The notes below the pieces were generated by a model. That model worked only from the letters and a program-made list of their open reading frames with translations, was not told the origin of the DNA and did not search any database. Both the position numbers and the translations under genes were made by a program. Of a stretch of DNA of 6,202 bases, positions 4,507-6,202 are shown one piece after another. Position 1 is the first letter of the stretch. Each line of letters opens with the position of its first letter. Source of the stretch: an uncultured Eubacteriales bacterium (lineage in GTDB: Bacteria > Bacillota > Clostridia > Christensenellales > UBA1242); NCBI GenBank assembly GCA_958420145.1, contig CATZIR010000040.1, positions 1 through 6,202 on the forward strand. Direction: 5' to 3'.

Positions 4507-6039
4507 ATGAAAAAAGCTGTTATATATGCAAGATATTCTAGCGATAGTCAAACAGAGCAAAGCATTGATGGTCAATTAAGAGTTTGCAAGGAATATGCTG
4601 AAAAGAATGGCTATGAAATTGTTGCTGAATATATCGACAGGGCTATGACTGGCACAAATGACAATCGTCCCGACTTCCAACGAATGATTAAAGACAGCTT
4701 TAACAAAAAATGGGAGTATGTTCTTGTATATAAATTTGACAGATTTTCAAGAGATAAATATCAATCAACCTTGCACAAACACACCTTAAAACAAAATGGT
4801 GTTAAAGTTATTTCAGCAATGGAAAATATTCCTGACACTCCCGAAGGCATAATTCTTGAAAGTTTGCTTGAAGGTATGAACCAATACTATTCTGCCGAAC
4901 TTTCTCAAAAGGTAAAGCGTGGCTTAAAAGAAAGTAGAATTAAGGGTTTGTTTACTGGTGGTCCAACTCCTTATGGCTACAATGTAAAAGACAAAAAAGT
5001 TAGCATAAATGAAGAACAAGCGAACATTGTTTGTGAGTATATGTTTAATCAATATTATAGTGGCAAACGAATTAAAGATATTGTTACTTTGCTCGCTGAA
5101 AAAGGAATTAAAAACTCTTATGGTAAACCTTGGACAATTAATATGGTTTCAAGAGTTTTGAGAAACCCAAACTATAAGGGTTGTGTTTATGCTGATGGCA
5201 CTTGCTACACAAATATTTTTCCTTCAATAGTAAGTGAAGAAGTGTTTAATGAAGTTAATGCTCGTTTAAAAGTCGCAAAACGCACTTCTGCACATTTTAA
5301 GACTGATGTCAATTATCTTTTAAGTGGCAAACTCATTTGTGGCAAATGTGGTGGTTTAATGACTGGAGATAGTGGCAAAGGTAAAATGGGCAAGATTTAC
5401 AACTACTACAAATGTTTTACAAAGAAAAAGAATAAAGACCTTTGCGATAAAAAATCTATCTCACAAGAATATATTGAAAATATAGTTTTGCTAGCCACAA
5501 AAGAATTTTTAAATCAAACTGATTTGAATGAACTTTCAATTTGTCTTGCCGATGCATACAACAAAAGCATTGAAAAAGATAAAGTTTTGGAAAGTTTGAA
5601 TAAGCAACTGCAAGAAAATAACAAGAAACTTGCAAACTTTGTTCGTGCAATAGAAAATGGAATTTTTAACGACACAACAAACGAAAGAATGAAAGAACTT
5701 GAAATAACAAATAAAGACTTACAAGAAAAAATAACAAGCCGAGAAATGCTTGTTATTAAGCCACTTGATAAAAATGTTATATATTCGTTCTTGTGCTCTT
5801 TTAAAGATATTGACCTAACAGACCAACTCGCTTGTCAGCGACTTGTTGATATGTTTATAAACAAAGTTGTTTTATATGATAACTATTGCGAGATTTATTT
5901 CAACACAAATGATGATAAATCTAAACAACTTAAACTCAAAGAACAACCAGACTTAGAAAGTGAAATTTTGTTTGAAAGCAAGAAAAAAGAGCAATCCTAC
6001 TCAAAAAGTTCGGATTACTCCCTAATGGCGGAGAGTTAG
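4507..6039 (+). CDS. Large serine recombinase (integrase/resolvase family)
   Basis: Catalyses site-specific integration and excision through a serine-DNA intermediate. The N-terminal resolvase domain (about 1-145) shows YARYSSDSQ with R9 and probable nucleophile S11, then YKFDRFSRD (76-84) with its catalytic arginines. The 'recombinase' DNA-binding domain follows (about 160-260; PYGYNV, GKPWTINMVSRVLRNPNYKG). Next is a zinc ribbon with C278, C281, C303 and C313, and then a coiled coil (about 355-415, ESLNKQLQENNKKL...). At 510 residues it is full length for the family. AAGGAG (4493-4498) lies 8 bases before the ATG. The final residues (SDYSLMAES) are unusual: codons from about 5983 are the antisense of a tRNA terminator, and the last 14 bases overlap the tRNA-Ser 3' end. 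It is probably co-transcribed with the methyltransferase and the 52-aa gene, and is the likely mover of the two R-M modules. Confidence 0.93.
   Translation: MKKAVIYARYSSDSQTEQSIDGQLRVCKEYAEKNGYEIVAEYIDRAMTGTNDNRPDFQRMIKDSFNKKWEYVLVYKFDRFSRDKYQSTLHKHTLKQNGVKVISAMENIPDTPEGIILESLLEGMNQYYSAELSQKVKRGLKESRIKGLFTGGPTPYGYNVKDKKVSINEEQANIVCEYMFNQYYSGKRIKDIVTLLAEKGIKNSYGKPWTINMVSRVLRNPNYKGCVYADGTCYTNIFPSIVSEEVFNEVNARLKVAKRTSAHFKTDVNYLLSGKLICGKCGGLMTGDSGKGKMGKIYNYYKCFTKKKNKDLCDKKSISQEYIENIVLLATKEFLNQTDLNELSICLADAYNKSIEKDKVLESLNKQLQENNKKLANFVRAIENGIFNDTTNERMKELEITNKDLQEKITSREMLVIKPLDKNVIYSFLCSFKDIDLTDQLACQRLVDMFINKVVLYDNYCEIYFNTNDDKSKQLKLKEQPDLESEILFESKKKEQSYSKSSDYSLMAES
5983..6020 (-). terminator. Probable intrinsic terminator of tRNA-Ser, inside the recombinase gene
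   Basis: On the minus strand GAG-T-AATCC pairs with GGATT-G-CTC (8 pairs, one mismatch) around a 14-base loop and is followed by six T residues. It lies 6 bases beyond the tRNA CCA end, so it is well placed to end tRNA-Ser transcription and is encoded opposite the last recombinase codons. Confidence 0.55.
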
Positions 6040-6050
6040 GGATTCGAACC
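6026..6050. other. Likely attachment-site region at the tRNA-Ser 3' end
   Basis: The recombinase frame enters the tRNA gene from its 3' side and stops at a TAG within the acceptor stem, just before the T-arm antisense that would read GFEP. Recombinase or integrase genes ending in antisense tRNA sequence mark a tRNA 3' end used as an integration site. The exact core cannot be set because no partner end was found in the window. Confidence 0.4.
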
Positions 6051-6113
6051 CCAGGACCCTCGCAGGTCAACGGTTTTCAAGACCGCCGCTTTCGACCGCT
6101 CAGCCAACTCTCC
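6026..6113 (-). tRNA. tRNA-Ser (anticodon UGA)
   Basis: On the minus strand the acceptor stem GGAGAGT/ACTCTCC is complete, with G discriminator and encoded CCA (6028..6026). The D arm has the serine-type GGCTGAGCGGTC. The anticodon arm GCGGT/ACCGC has loop CTTGAAA, giving anticodon TGA. A long class II variable arm follows, with T loop TTCGAAT. The length of 88 bases with CCA is normal. The gene is intact, so insertion has preserved its function. A promoter lies upstream at 6165-6193. Confidence 0.96.
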
Positions 6114-6164
6114 ATATCTATTTATTGCTTTTCGTGAACATTTATTTCACTAGTCAACTCGCTT

Positions 6165-6193
6165 ATTATACATTAAAATTTTTAGTTTTGCAA
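6165..6193 (-). promoter_or_regulatory. Promoter of tRNA-Ser
   Basis: On the minus strand a perfect TATAAT (6170..6165) is preceded at exactly 17 bp by TTGCAA (6193..6188). The start near 6158 gives a 5' leader of about 45 bases, to be removed by RNase P. The fit to a housekeeping sigma-70/SigA promoter is good. Confidence 0.75.
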
Positions 6194-6202
6194 GTGATTT
6201 TA

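Larger units (their letters stand above)
439..6040 (+). mobile_element. Putative recombinase-driven element carrying two R-M systems, inserted at tRNA-Ser
   Basis: The right end is indicated by a large serine recombinase gene whose 3' end lies inside the 3' end of a tRNA-Ser gene, the usual layout where an integrase abuts its attachment site. Two R-M modules and a small gene in the same orientation make up the visible cargo. The left limit given here is a placeholder: it lies left of the module 1 promoter, and possibly outside the window. I found no second copy of the tRNA 3' end, but serine recombinases need only a short shared core, so this does not exclude a left end in the gene-free stretch. 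No replication, conjugation or excision gene is recognised. Confidence 0.35.

Overview
The window is strongly AT-rich, uses the standard genetic code (Trp is TGG and TGA is never read through), has Shine-Dalgarno sites of the AGGAGG/AAGGAG type, and encodes CCA at the end of its tRNA gene. This points to a low-GC Firmicutes-type bacterium, possibly an uncultured gut Clostridia or Bacilli lineage. The placement is inference from composition and gene style.

Left edge (1-383, minus strand): a probable small operon reads leftward. It has an extended -10 promoter (375-383), a 20-bp palindrome at the expected transcription start, an 80-residue protein of unknown function, and a well-placed ribosome binding site for a gene that runs off the edge. 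From about 384 to 621 there is no convincing gene. This stretch holds nested inverted repeats and two terminator-like hairpins on the minus strand.

Centre (622-4330, plus strand): two complete type II restriction-modification modules lie in tandem, each with the endonuclease first. Module 1 is an unrecognised PD-(D/E)XK nuclease overlapping a C5-cytosine methyltransferase by 11 bases. Module 2 is a Bsp6I-family-like nuclease followed by a second C5-cytosine methyltransferase. The two methyltransferases are clearly paralogous.

Module 2 has unusual control features. A consensus extended -10 element overlaps the nuclease start codon. A 13-bp stem-loop fills exactly the space between a strong AGGAGG and the methyltransferase start codon. 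The rare GCNGC motif (the site cut by Bsp6I) occurs at the -35 position of the nuclease promoter and twice around the methyltransferase start codon.

Right (4334-6202): a 52-codon small gene and a large serine recombinase follow in the same orientation with tight spacing. The recombinase ends inside the 3' end of a tRNA-Ser(UGA) gene on the opposite strand, and its last codons also contain the antisense of that tRNA's terminator. The simplest reading is a mobile defence element inserted at tRNA-Ser and carrying two R-M systems. The far end of the element is not identified. The most novel-looking parts are the hairpin-spaced methyltransferase start, the GCNGC placement, and the unassigned module 1 nuclease.
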